From Dactylosporangium sucinum (lineage in GTDB: Bacteria > Actinomycetota > Actinomycetes > Mycobacteriales > Micromonosporaceae), in contig NZ_BMPI01000085.1 in the NCBI RefSeq assembly GCF_014647515.1, forward strand, positions 1-44,565: DNA of 44,565 nt. The letters run 5' to 3'. Positions 30,648 through 37,490 of the stretch are shown piece by piece. The notes under the pieces were generated by a model. The model was not told the DNA's origin, ran no database searches, and saw only the letters and a list, made by a program, of their open reading frames with translations. Within the stretch, counting starts at the first letter, position 1. Every line of letters starts with the position of its first letter. A program made the translations under genes and the position numbers.

Positions 30648-30710
30648 ATGAGTTCGGGGACGAGGTTGATGTCCGAACTCATCCGTGACCTGCGTGAGGT
30701 GACTGCGTGA
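30648..30710 (+). CDS. 20-codon ORF mimicking the C-terminus of the DUF4132 protein
   Basis: ATG 30648 (or 30669) opens a short frame ending MSELIRDLREVTA, whose TGA overlaps the GTG start of the DUF4132 gene (GTGA). The last 13 residues match the last 13 of the DUF4132 protein itself (VSELIHDLQEVSQ). About 30 of the final 42 bases are identical. This is either the tail left over from a lost upstream paralogue or a functional leader peptide coupled to the gene. The coupling and the resemblance are visible; the explanation is inferred. Confidence 0.45.
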   Translation: MSSGTRLMSELIRDLREVTA

Positions 30711-32686
30711 CCACGACGGACCTGCCGCCGACGACCGACCCGGCGGCCACTGGGCCCGACGGGCTGCCGGATGTGCTCGTCACCCCGCCGTGGTCCCGCC
30801 GCCGCGAGCCGGTCGTGGTGCCCGGCCTGACCCGCTCCGCGCCGCTGGCGTCCGACGGCACGCCGGGAGCCGACGCGCTGCACGCCGTGCCGGACCTCGT
30901 CGCGTTGTCGCGGGAGATGGTCACCGAGACGACGCTGCGGCTGCTGCCGTTCACCGGCCCGGAGCTGGCTGACCTGATGATGGAGCTGCGGGTGAAGTCC
31001 CGGTCGGCGTGGACCCGCGACCTCGCGCGGCAGTGGCTGTCCCGCCACCCGGCCGCCGCCGCCCGCGATCTCGTGCCGCCGGCCCTGGAGGAGCCCGGCC
31101 CGCGCCGCGAACTCGCCGAGCACGCACTGCTGGCGCTGGCCACGGACGGTCACCGGGATCTGGTGCTCGCCGCCGCCGACGACTACGGTTCGGCGGCCGG
31201 CGCCGCGATCCGGGCGATGTTCGACACGGACCCGCTCGAGCTGCTGCCCTCGACGCTGCCGAAGATCCCGCGCTGGGTCGGCGTGCCGACGCTGCCGACG
31301 ATCCGGCTGCGGGACGGCGTGCGGACCCTGCCGGTCGAGTCGGCGCAGCACGTGGTCACCATGCTCTCGCTGTCCCAGCCCGCCCTGCCGTATGCGGGTC
31401 TGGAGATCGTGAAGGACGTCTGCGACCCCGGCTCGCTGGCCGCCTTCGGCCGGGCCCTCCTGCTGCGCTGGGTCGACGCCAACTGTCCGTCGGCCGGCCG
31501 ATGGGCGCTCGACATGCAGGGCCTCATCGGCGACGACGAGACGGCCCGCAGGCTGGGTCCGCTGATCCGCTCCTGGCCCGGTTACCAGGACCACACCCGG
31601 GCCGCGCGCGGCCTCGACGTGCTCACCGCGATCGGCACCGACGTGGCGCTCATGCATATCCAGGGCGTCGCCGACAAAGCCGCCAAGCACAGCACCCGCC
31701 GGCTCGCCAGGGAGCGGCTGGAGACCCTGGCCCGGGACACCGGCCTCACCCTGGAGCAGCTCGCGGACCGCCTCGTGCCCGACCTCGGTCTCGACACCGA
31801 CGGCAGCCTCGGCCTCGACTACGGGCCGCGTCGGTTCATCGTCGGCTTCGACGAGCACCTCATGCCCTATGTCACCGACGCCGCCGGTGCCCGCCGCGCC
31901 GCGCTGCCCAGGCCCGGAGTGAAGGACGACCCGGTCGCCGCGCCCGCCGCGCACCAGCGGTTCCTCGGGTTGAAGAAGGACGTGCGGACCGTGGCGGCCG
32001 ACCAGATCCGCCGCCTCGAGCGCGCCATGGCCGACCAGCGCCGGTGGAGCAGTGCGGAGTTCCACCGGTACCTGGTGGGACATCCGCTGCTGTGGCACGT
32101 CGCGCGCCGGCTGCTCTGGGTGACGTCCGAGGGCCCCGACGGTGGCGAGGCGTGCTTCCGGGTGGCCGAGGACCGCACGTACGCCGACGTGGAAGACGAG
32201 CCGATCGTCGTCACCGCGACCGCAACGGTGTGGCTCGCGCACCCGCTCCGGCTCGGCGACCGGCTGGCGGCGTGGGCGGAGGTGTTCGCCGACTACGAGA
32301 TCCTGCAGCCGTTCGCGCAGCTGGGTCGCGACGTCCACGTGCTGACCGACAACGAGCGCACCGCCCACAGCCTCGACCGGCAGGACGGCCGCACCGTCCA
32401 CGTCGGACGGCTCCTCGGGCTGGTGCGCCGCGGCTGGCGGATGGGCAAGGCCGGCGACGGCGGCATGCTGTGCACGCTGGAGCGCGACCTGCCCGGCGGC
32501 CTCGTCGCCTCGATCGACCTCGACCCCGGCATGTTCATCGGCGACGTCACCGCCGAACAGCAGCAGACGCTCGGCAACGTGTGGCTGCCCACCCACGCCG
32601 ACGGCAAGCCCGTCCCCGGCTTCGGCGCTATCGACCCGGTCGCCGTGTCGGAGCTCATCCATGATCTGCAGGAAGTCAGTCAGTGA
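30707..32686 (+). CDS. DUF4132-domain protein (MolR/WGR-associated family)
   Basis: The product has 659 residues from GTG 30707. Residues ~70-400 are helical-repeat-like (SQPALPYAGLEIVKDVCDPG, L-x-R-W-V-D-A-N-C-PSAGRWALDMQGLIGDDE). The C-terminal ~280 residues carry the DUF4132 signature: GPRRFIVGFDEHLMPYV, HQRFLGLKKDVRTVAADQIRR, FHRYLVGHPLLWHVARRLLW, FRVAEDRTYADVEDEPI, LAHPL and FADYEILQPFAQLGR. There is no WGR domain. The family is widespread but biochemically unknown. Neighbours are the mimic leader ORF and an unknown gene 61 bp downstream. Confidence 0.75.
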   Translation: MTTTDLPPTTDPAATGPDGLPDVLVTPPWSRRREPVVVPGLTRSAPLASDGTPGADALHAVPDLVALSREMVTETTLRLLPFTGPELADLMMELRVKSRSAWTRDLARQWLSRHPAAAARDLVPPALEEPGPRRELAEHALLALATDGHRDLVLAAADDYGSAAGAAIRAMFDTDPLELLPSTLPKIPRWVGVPTLPTIRLRDGVRTLPVESAQHVVTMLSLSQPALPYAGLEIVKDVCDPGSLAAFGRALLLRWVDANCPSAGRWALDMQGLIGDDETARRLGPLIRSWPGYQDHTRAARGLDVLTAIGTDVALMHIQGVADKAAKHSTRRLARERLETLARDTGLTLEQLADRLVPDLGLDTDGSLGLDYGPRRFIVGFDEHLMPYVTDAAGARRAALPRPGVKDDPVAAPAAHQRFLGLKKDVRTVAADQIRRLERAMADQRRWSSAEFHRYLVGHPLLWHVARRLLWVTSEGPDGGEACFRVAEDRTYADVEDEPIVVTATATVWLAHPLRLGDRLAAWAEVFADYEILQPFAQLGRDVHVLTDNERTAHSLDRQDGRTVHVGRLLGLVRRGWRMGKAGDGGMLCTLERDLPGGLVASIDLDPGMFIGDVTAEQQQTLGNVWLPTHADGKPVPGFGAIDPVAVSELIHDLQEVSQ

Positions 32687-32747
32687 GTCATTCCGTGCAA
32701 CGTCGCAAGCTCCGCACCCGTCCGGAGTACTGTTGCGCTGACTTGGC

Positions 32748-33230
32748 ATGCTCGCGGGCATGCATGAGCTCGGCCGGCTCGCCGGTTACTTCGCCGCCCA
32801 CCAGATCCGGAACATCCGGAACCTCTCCGACGGCGAGACCCTCTTCCCGATGCTCGGCTACGAGCACGCCGACCACGGGCGGGGCGCGACCTGCTTCGTC
32901 GGCGAGATCGGCCGGGACGTCCTCACCGCCAACGAGCACGGCGCGCAACGGGCAGTGTTCGTCGTCGACGGCTACGTCACCCTCGACGCCGGCAAGTTCG
33001 ACGCGCTCATCATCGAAGCCGTCGAGTACGGACCCGGCGAGGCGTCACTGACGATCGCCGTGCCGTACCGGCCGCCAGCGAGCCCAGGCGGCTTCGCCGT
33101 CCACCGGCCGAAGTTCTTCCAGCTCACCGGCGTCGACCGGGCCGGGCTCGGCGAGGCGTTCCTCGCCGGCGTCGACAGCCACCACCAGGCCGCCGCAGTC
33201 TGGCACACCCACCTCGACGACTCGGTCTAG
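32748..33230 (+). CDS. Unknown 160-residue protein downstream of the DUF4132 gene
   Basis: ATG 32748 (ATG 32760 possible; neither has a good ribosome site). The sequence is a balanced globular one: GYFAAHQIRNIRNLSDGETL, MLGYEHADHGRGATCFVGEI, VFVVDGYVTLDAGKFDALII, ASLTIAVPYRPP, VHRPKFFQLTGVD and HHQAAAVWHTH. It has no signal peptide or membrane segment. Position suggests cotranscription with the DUF4132 gene. I do not recognise the family. Confidence 0.6.
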   Translation: MLAGMHELGRLAGYFAAHQIRNIRNLSDGETLFPMLGYEHADHGRGATCFVGEIGRDVLTANEHGAQRAVFVVDGYVTLDAGKFDALIIEAVEYGPGEASLTIAVPYRPPASPGGFAVHRPKFFQLTGVDRAGLGEAFLAGVDSHHQAAAVWHTHLDDSV

Positions 33231-33317
33231 CCGCTCACGCGTCCGTGGCCGCAGCCACTCCTCCAGCCCACCCACGTATTGCGCCGCCCCACACTCCCGG
33301 CGCCCTGGACGAGCTGC

Positions 33318-33455
33318 TGCGACAAAATCCGCCAGCGGCCCAACCCGCCCCGCCGGGACCGCACCTGTCCCCGCGTCATCAAACGCGCCCGACACAACTC
33401 CTACCGGATCGAACGCCCCACCGACCGGATCACCCGCCACCCCGGACCGGCCACA
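33318..33455 (+). pseudogene. C-terminal remnant of an IS4-like transposase
   Basis: One frame reads C-D-K-I-R-Q-R-PNPPRRDRTCPRVIKRARHNSYRIERP then T-R-H-P-G-P-A-T. This resembles the basic C-terminal end of IS4-like actinobacterial transposases (P-R-V-V-K-R-A-R-H-N-S-Y-R-V-K). No upstream catalytic part, start codon or flanking inverted repeats are found, so it is a dead fragment. The match is from memory. Confidence 0.5.
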
Positions 33456-33504
33456 CGCTCGGCGGAACGGCAACCCTCCGGTCATCCCACACTCTCGGCC
33501 ACCG

Positions 33505-33909
33505 TCAGGCGGGTGGGAGGCCCTCGATCTTGCGGGCCTGCTCGATCATGCCCTGGATGGCCTGGAGGCTCGGCGCGGACAGGCCCGCGGCCCGTAGGGC
33601 GACCGTGCGCACGGCGTTGTCGCGGAGGGCGGCCAGCAGCTCCAGCTGCTCGTCGATGCGTCGAGCGGCCTCGTCGTCCAGGAAGTAGGCCGGGTTGACG
33701 CCGAAGAACTCCGCGAGCGCCTCCAGGTGGCGCTTCGTGGGGTTGTCGCGGGCTCCCTTGCGTAACTGCCAGATGTAGGTGTGGGAGATCATCACGCCGC
33801 GGTCGCGGATGGCGGTCGCGACCTCCTCGTACGTGTACTCGGCGCGGCCGGCCGGGTGCACGGTGCGAAACAGGCGGTCCAGCTTGGCCGCCAGCGTCAT
33901 GTCGGTCAT
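33505..33909 (-). CDS. EspR-like helix-turn-helix regulator
   Basis: ATG 33909 gives 134 residues. The sequence follows mycobacterial EspR closely in pattern: L-x-R-L-F-x-T-V-x-P-x-G-R, TYEEVATAIRDRGVMISHTYIWQLRKG, N-P-T, LEALAEFFGVNPAYFLDDE, DEQLELLAALRDNAVRTVALRA-x-G-L-S and a C-terminal helix ending RKIEGLPP. EspR is a dimeric nucleoid-associated regulator of secretion and envelope genes. A perfect -10 TATGAT (33953-33958, minus) puts the transcript start about 37 nt before this ATG, excluding the longer upstream frame. It lies downstream of the MAB_1171c and ImmA genes on the same strand. Confidence 0.82.
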   Translation of the reverse strand: MTDMTLAAKLDRLFRTVHPAGRAEYTYEEVATAIRDRGVMISHTYIWQLRKGARDNPTKRHLEALAEFFGVNPAYFLDDEAARRIDEQLELLAALRDNAVRTVALRAAGLSAPSLQAIQGMIEQARKIEGLPPA

Positions 33910-33952
33910 GGCATCAACCCTTGACAATCCCACCCTCGCGGTGGAAGCCTCC

Positions 33953-33958
33953 ATCATA
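33953..33958 (-). promoter_or_regulatory. -10 hexamer TATGAT of the EspR-like gene
   Basis: This consensus hexamer lies on the minus strand. The leader after it contains CCACC-GCGAG-GGTGG, a small stem, and AAGGG eight bases before the start codon. Confidence 0.5.
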
Positions 33959-34001
33959 AGCTGAGATTTACGGGGGCGGGGGACCCATAAACTTCAGTTG
34001 C

Positions 34002-35129
34002 TCACCGGGGGCGGTCGGGCGGGTCGTTGTGGCCGGGGGATGCAACGGGGGTGGCCACAACGCTTCGCGCGGCCGGCGGGGCCGGTTGAGGTGCGACCGG
34101 CGGGGCCGTGATCGGCTGCGTCGCGGTGCGCTGCGCGCGTCGCGACGCCAGCAGTTCGCGGACCTCGCCGTCCACGTCTTGTCTGCCCATCTCGGTGGGT
34201 GGGCCGTCGGCGCCGCCGGCCAGCTGCCACTGGGCGTCACGGATCTCGATGATCCGGCGATACAGGCGCAGCTCCACGCTGCCGAACGCGAACAGCTCTT
34301 CGACGCGGCCGGGACGCTCGCCCAGCACGACGCCGGGGACCGCCGTCGTCAGCTCATGCCACATTGGTCTCAGCCGCTGCAGTGCGAGGTAGTGCGACAG
34401 CCAGCGGCGCACCCCGCCGAAGGCCGGCACCGCCGCGCCTGCGCCGAACAGCAGCAGCATCGACGCCAGGAGGAGGCGGGAGATCGAGGTGAGCAGCGGG
34501 CTGTCCCAGATCGACCAGCCGGCCGCGTTGGTGAGCTGGAACGCGATCCGGTTGAGCATGAACAGCAGGCCGACGATGGCGCCGGCGCTCAGCAGCCGCA
34601 GCCCGGTGCGCAGCGCACCCGGCGCCGCCCGCCGGCCGCCCGGCCGGAACAGCGCGATCGCGCACGCCAGGCCCACGGCCAGGCCGAGCTGGGTCAGGCA
34701 GGCGTAGGCGGTGACGATCGGCGTGCCCGCCTGCTCGTAGACGAAGTCCCACCGCTCCATCCGGCGCGGCGCCAGCAGGAACAGCACCACCATCGCCACC
34801 GACATGGCCGCCAGCAGCGCGTAGGTCCAGGCGCGCAGCCGTCGGTGCCGCTCGGGCTCGGGCGACATCAGGCCGACGATGTGCACCATGCCGGCCGAGG
34901 CGCCGACGGTCGCGAGGTTCTTCAGCGGCACCGAAATGTCGGCCACGTGCAGGACCTGGTCGGTCCAGTAGGAGAGCTCGCGGCGGTTGATCGTGAAGGA
35001 GATCGTGATCAGCAGGGCGACCAGCCGCACCGCGCGGCCCAGCCGGGTCTGCCTCCGCGTGAACCGCCAGATCGTGAAGCCCCACAGCAGGGCCAGGACG
35101 GTCAGCTCCAGGTAGTCAACGGGGTCCAC
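34002..35129 (-). CDS. MAB_1171c-type seven-span membrane protein
   Basis: GTG 35129 gives 375 residues (ATG 35150 would add seven). About seven spans are seen, starting LELTVLALLWGFTIWRF, VALLITISFTI, and including TYALLAAMSVAMVVLFLLAP and LLLASMLLLFGAGAAV. The cytoplasmic C-terminal part has L-Q-R-L-R-P-M-W-HELTTAVPG and ELFAFGSVELRLYRRIIEIRD, the conserved region I recall for the MAB_1171c family (called putative transporters, function unproven). The tail is Pro-rich and disordered. It overlaps the ImmA/IrrE gene, so the two are coupled. Confidence 0.75.
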   Translation of the reverse strand: MDPVDYLELTVLALLWGFTIWRFTRRQTRLGRAVRLVALLITISFTINRRELSYWTDQVLHVADISVPLKNLATVGASAGMVHIVGLMSPEPERHRRLRAWTYALLAAMSVAMVVLFLLAPRRMERWDFVYEQAGTPIVTAYACLTQLGLAVGLACAIALFRPGGRRAAPGALRTGLRLLSAGAIVGLLFMLNRIAFQLTNAAGWSIWDSPLLTSISRLLLASMLLLFGAGAAVPAFGGVRRWLSHYLALQRLRPMWHELTTAVPGVVLGERPGRVEELFAFGSVELRLYRRIIEIRDAQWQLAGGADGPPTEMGRQDVDGEVRELLASRRAQRTATQPITAPPVAPQPAPPAARSVVATPVASPGHNDPPDRPR

Positions 35130-35649
35130 GGCGCTCCGTCCGCCGGGCATCCTCGGCCAGCGCCTCGTGCAGCCGGCCGAGCAGCGGGTCGTCGGGCCGG
35201 CGAACGTAGTCGTTCAGCGCCCGCTCGTTGATCATCGTCGCGATCATCTCGGCGATCTGCTCCTGGGGTGCCGTGTAGGACGAGCGGTGCAGGACGCGGG
35301 CCACCGTCGCCGGGTCGAGGTCGGGCAGCAGCAGCGCGGTCGCGTCGTCGGGCTCCAGCCCGGGCGCGACGTGGTCGCACAGCACGTGCCCGATCTCGTG
35401 CAGGATGATGTGCTGCTGGTGGATGCGCCCGGTGCCGGCGGCGTAGAAGACGTGGTCGGCCTGCTCGGTCGCGAGCCACACCCCGCAGGGCGCGCCCTCG
35501 GTGTGCGGGGCGGGCAGCGGGTGCAGGTGCATGGGCCGCCCTCGCCGGGCCGCGATGTCGGCGACGAAGGTGTCGAGGTCGAACGGCTGCGGCACGTCGA
35601 AGCCGGCCAGCAGCCGCCGGCACTCGCGCTCCAGCTTCTTCAGACGCAT
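35116..35649 (-). CDS. ImmA/IrrE-family zinc metallopeptidase
   Basis: The product has 177 residues, ATG 35649 with GGAGGA before it. The zinc motif is HIILHEIGHVLCDH (H84-E85-x-x-H88), preceded by G-V-W-L-A-T-E-Q-A-D-H-V-F-Y and followed by EQIAEMIATMINERAL, where the third ligand Glu is expected. Family members such as ImmA cut Xre-type repressors. The EspR-like HTH protein encoded two genes downstream is the obvious possible substrate or partner. It is first gene of a three-gene same-strand group. Confidence 0.85.
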   Translation of the reverse strand: MRLKKLERECRRLLAGFDVPQPFDLDTFVADIAARRGRPMHLHPLPAPHTEGAPCGVWLATEQADHVFYAAGTGRIHQQHIILHEIGHVLCDHVAPGLEPDDATALLLPDLDPATVARVLHRSSYTAPQEQIAEMIATMINERALNDYVRRPDDPLLGRLHEALAEDARRTERRGPR

Positions 35650-35758
35650 CGGTCCTCCCCCGACAATCAGCCTAGTCGCTGTCCGCCGTCGGTCGGACTC
35701 GCAAGGTGTGTCGATGACCCGGCGTGAGACAGCGACGACCGTCCGCTGGCGCTGGCCT

Positions 35759-35783
35759 TGACACCGGCGTCAGGGTCTACGGT
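35759..35783 (+). promoter_or_regulatory. merR operator palindrome and -10 element
   Basis: TGACACCGGCGTCA (35759-35772) is a near-perfect 14-bp palindrome (12 of 14 symmetric). TACGGT (35778-35783) follows five bases later and lies six bases before the ATG at 35790. MerR proteins bind palindromes between or beside promoter elements, so autoregulation is likely. Confidence 0.6.
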
Positions 35784-35789
35784 TGGCCC

Positions 35790-36167
35790 ATGCGCATCGG
35801 GGAGCTGGCGGAGCGGGCCGGGACGAGCGCCCGGTCGCTGCGCTACTACGAGCAGCACGGGCTGATCCAGGCCCGGCGGACCACGAACGGCTACCGGGAG
35901 TACGACGAACGCGACCTGCGGCTCGTGCGCGAGATCCGGTCGCTGCTCGACATCGGCTTCAACCTGGAGGACACCCGCCCGTTCGTCGAGTGCCTGCGCT
36001 CCGGCCGCGCGTCCGGCGCCGAGTGCCCGGCGTCGATCGAGGTGCTGAGCCGCAAGCTCGCCGACCTGGACGGCTGCATCGCCCGGCTGCAGGCCGCCCG
36101 CGACCTCGTGCGCCACGAACTGGCCCAGGCCATGGAGGAGCGGGCCGTGGAGGAGGAGGAACGATGA
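35790..36167 (+). CDS. MerR-family regulator with three cysteines
   Basis: The product has 125 residues. The start MRIGELAERAGTSARSLRYY, EQHGLI, then NGYREYDERDLRLVREIR is a full MerR winged HTH. The effector part has Cys at 68, 79 and 96, not the CxxC cluster motif of SoxR. It ends with an acidic tail. Its stop overlaps the thioredoxin start (ATGA), which points to thiol-redox control of the operon. The start is set by the -10 at 35778. Confidence 0.9.
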   Translation: MRIGELAERAGTSARSLRYYEQHGLIQARRTTNGYREYDERDLRLVREIRSLLDIGFNLEDTRPFVECLRSGRASGAECPASIEVLSRKLADLDGCIARLQAARDLVRHELAQAMEERAVEEEER

Positions 36168-36478
36168 AGGCCGTGACCGACGAGACCTTCGCGGCGGAGG
36201 TGCTCGCCAGCGACGTGCCGGTCCTGGTGGACTTCTGGGCCGAGTGGTGTCCCCCGTGTCACCGGATCGCGCCGGTGCTGGCCGAGCTGTCCCACGAGTA
36301 CGAGGGCCGCGCGAAGATCGTCAAGCTCGACGCCGACCACAACCCGGAGACGGTCCGCCGCTACGGGGTCCTGTCGATGCCGACCCTGACGGTCTTCCGC
36401 GGCGGCGAGGTGGTCTCCCAGGTGGTCGGCGCCCGCCCGAAGTCGAAACTCAAGGAACAGCTCGACGCGGCGCTATGA
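36164..36478 (+). CDS. trxA: Thioredoxin with a CPPC active site
   Basis: The product has 104 residues, full thioredoxin length. VLVDFWAEWCPPCHRIAPVL holds the redox pair C29-P-P-C32; the usual thioredoxin has CGPC, and CPPC alters the reduction potential. V-K-L-D-A-D-x-N, the cis-Pro loop SMPTLTVFRGG and the C-terminal helix are complete. It is coupled to merR upstream and to an unknown gene downstream (ATGA at both junctions), so it is probably induced under thiol stress. Confidence 0.9.
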   Translation: MKAVTDETFAAEVLASDVPVLVDFWAEWCPPCHRIAPVLAELSHEYEGRAKIVKLDADHNPETVRRYGVLSMPTLTVFRGGEVVSQVVGARPKSKLKEQLDAAL

Positions 36479-36777
36479 GCATCGTCGCGGGCTGGGTGTT
36501 CGAGGAGAACCTGGTCCGGTTCCTGGAGCACGTGAGCCTCTACACCGGCTACGCGTACGACCACCTGGACGAGGTGGCGCTGACCGGCGTCCTGGAGGAC
36601 ACGAACGACGACGACCCGCCCGACGCCTGGTTCACCTACCCGCTGTCGGGCACGCCGCCCTTGACGGTTTCCCTCGCCCGGTCCGACGGCGGCGGCGGCG
36701 TGGTGAGCATCCGGGTGGCGGGCGGTTTCGACGCGGTCCTGGCCGCCAGAATCGAGACGCTCTTCGACCTGCTCTAG
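36475..36777 (+). CDS. Unknown 100-residue protein, third gene of the merR-trx operon
   Basis: It starts MSIVAGWVFEENLVRFLEHV and has an acidic middle (EDTNDDDPPDAWFTYPLSG) and V-S-I-R-V-A-G-G-F. No cysteine is present, so it is not itself a redox protein. The ATGA overlap with trxA shows it is translated in the same operon. No family is recognised. Confidence 0.7.
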   Translation: MSIVAGWVFEENLVRFLEHVSLYTGYAYDHLDEVALTGVLEDTNDDDPPDAWFTYPLSGTPPLTVSLARSDGGGGVVSIRVAGGFDAVLAARIETLFDLL

Positions 36778-36799
36778 CAGCGGATGAGCTACCTGAACG

Positions 36800-36846
36800 G
36801 GCCGCCGGGACGACACGATGGCCGCCGGATTGTCCCGGCGGCCATC
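36800..36846. terminator. Two overlapping alternative hairpins between convergent genes
   Basis: Hairpin one pairs GGCCGCCGGGAC (36800-36811) with GTCCCGGCGGCC (36832-36843). Hairpin two pairs GATGGCCGCCGG (36817-36828) with CCGGCGGCCATC (36835-36846). Both are perfect 12-bp stems and share most of the right arm, so only one can form at a time. The pair lies between the ends of the merR operon and the minus-strand regulator. Confidence 0.75.
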
Positions 36847-36881
36847 GGTCACGGTACGGCGGCGGCACCCCCCAGGCGACG

Positions 36882-37490
36882 CTATACCGTGCGACGGAGA
36901 CGGTCGGTCAGCACGGTCGCGGCCCGGACCGCGGCCAGGCGGCCGTGCATCAGGACCATCAGGTCCTCGACTGCGCACGCCGGCGGCGTGTAGTCCAGGG
37001 CGGCGGCCAGGTGCGGGTGGCGCTTCGCCCACGCGGCCAGGGAGCGGGACATGGCCTCCTCCATCGCGTGCGGCGGGCGCGGCGCGGCGGCGAAGGCGGC
37101 CAGGAGACGCTCCCGATACGGCCAGTAGGACCAGACCTTCGTCTCGTCCACCAGCTGGGCGACGGCGTCGTTGCGCTGGTAGACGAGCGCGAGCTGGATC
37201 GAGTCCACGCGGCCGTCGCGGATCAGGTCGTCGATCAGCGGGTGGCGGGCGTGCGCGCCGGCGACTTCGTAGAAGGTGCTGCGGCTGCCGCGCGGCTGCG
37301 CCGCGTCGACGATGCTCTTCCACGTCAGTGGGGCACCAGGAGCGGACTCGACCAACCCGGCCACGGCCAGGAAGTAGATCGTCTTGGTGCGCCAATGGCT
37401 GCGCTTCGCCGACGGGTTGCTGGAGAGCCGCCGGTGCCACCGTCCGATGACGGTGTTGCCGAGTTCCGGAGTGGTGATCGCGAGTGTCAT
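36882..37490 (-). CDS. Putative TetR-like regulator coupled to the FAD monooxygenase
   Basis: The ATG at 37490 overlaps the monooxygenase stop (ATGA), giving 202 residues. Residues ~15-75 (KTIYFLAVAGLVESAPGAPL, TWKSIVDAAQPRGSRSTFYEVAG) look like a TetR-type helix-turn-helix, the S-R-S-T-F-Y-E part being the recognition helix. The rest is helical, with LDYTPPACAVEDLMVLMHGR. It may sense the monooxygenase substrate. I am only fairly sure of the family. Confidence 0.6.
   Translation of the reverse strand: MTLAITTPELGNTVIGRWHRRLSSNPSAKRSHWRTKTIYFLAVAGLVESAPGAPLTWKSIVDAAQPRGSRSTFYEVAGAHARHPLIDDLIRDGRVDSIQLALVYQRNDAVAQLVDETKVWSYWPYRERLLAAFAAAPRPPHAMEEAMSRSLAAWAKRHPHLAAALDYTPPACAVEDLMVLMHGRLAAVRAATVLTDRLRRTV

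Noticed and set aside
33505..35649. Prophage or ICE fragment, because of the ImmA/IrrE-like protease and Xre protein
   Set aside because: There is no integrase, excisionase, attachment site or other phage gene, and the HTH protein is EspR-like and matches chromosomal actinobacterial genes.
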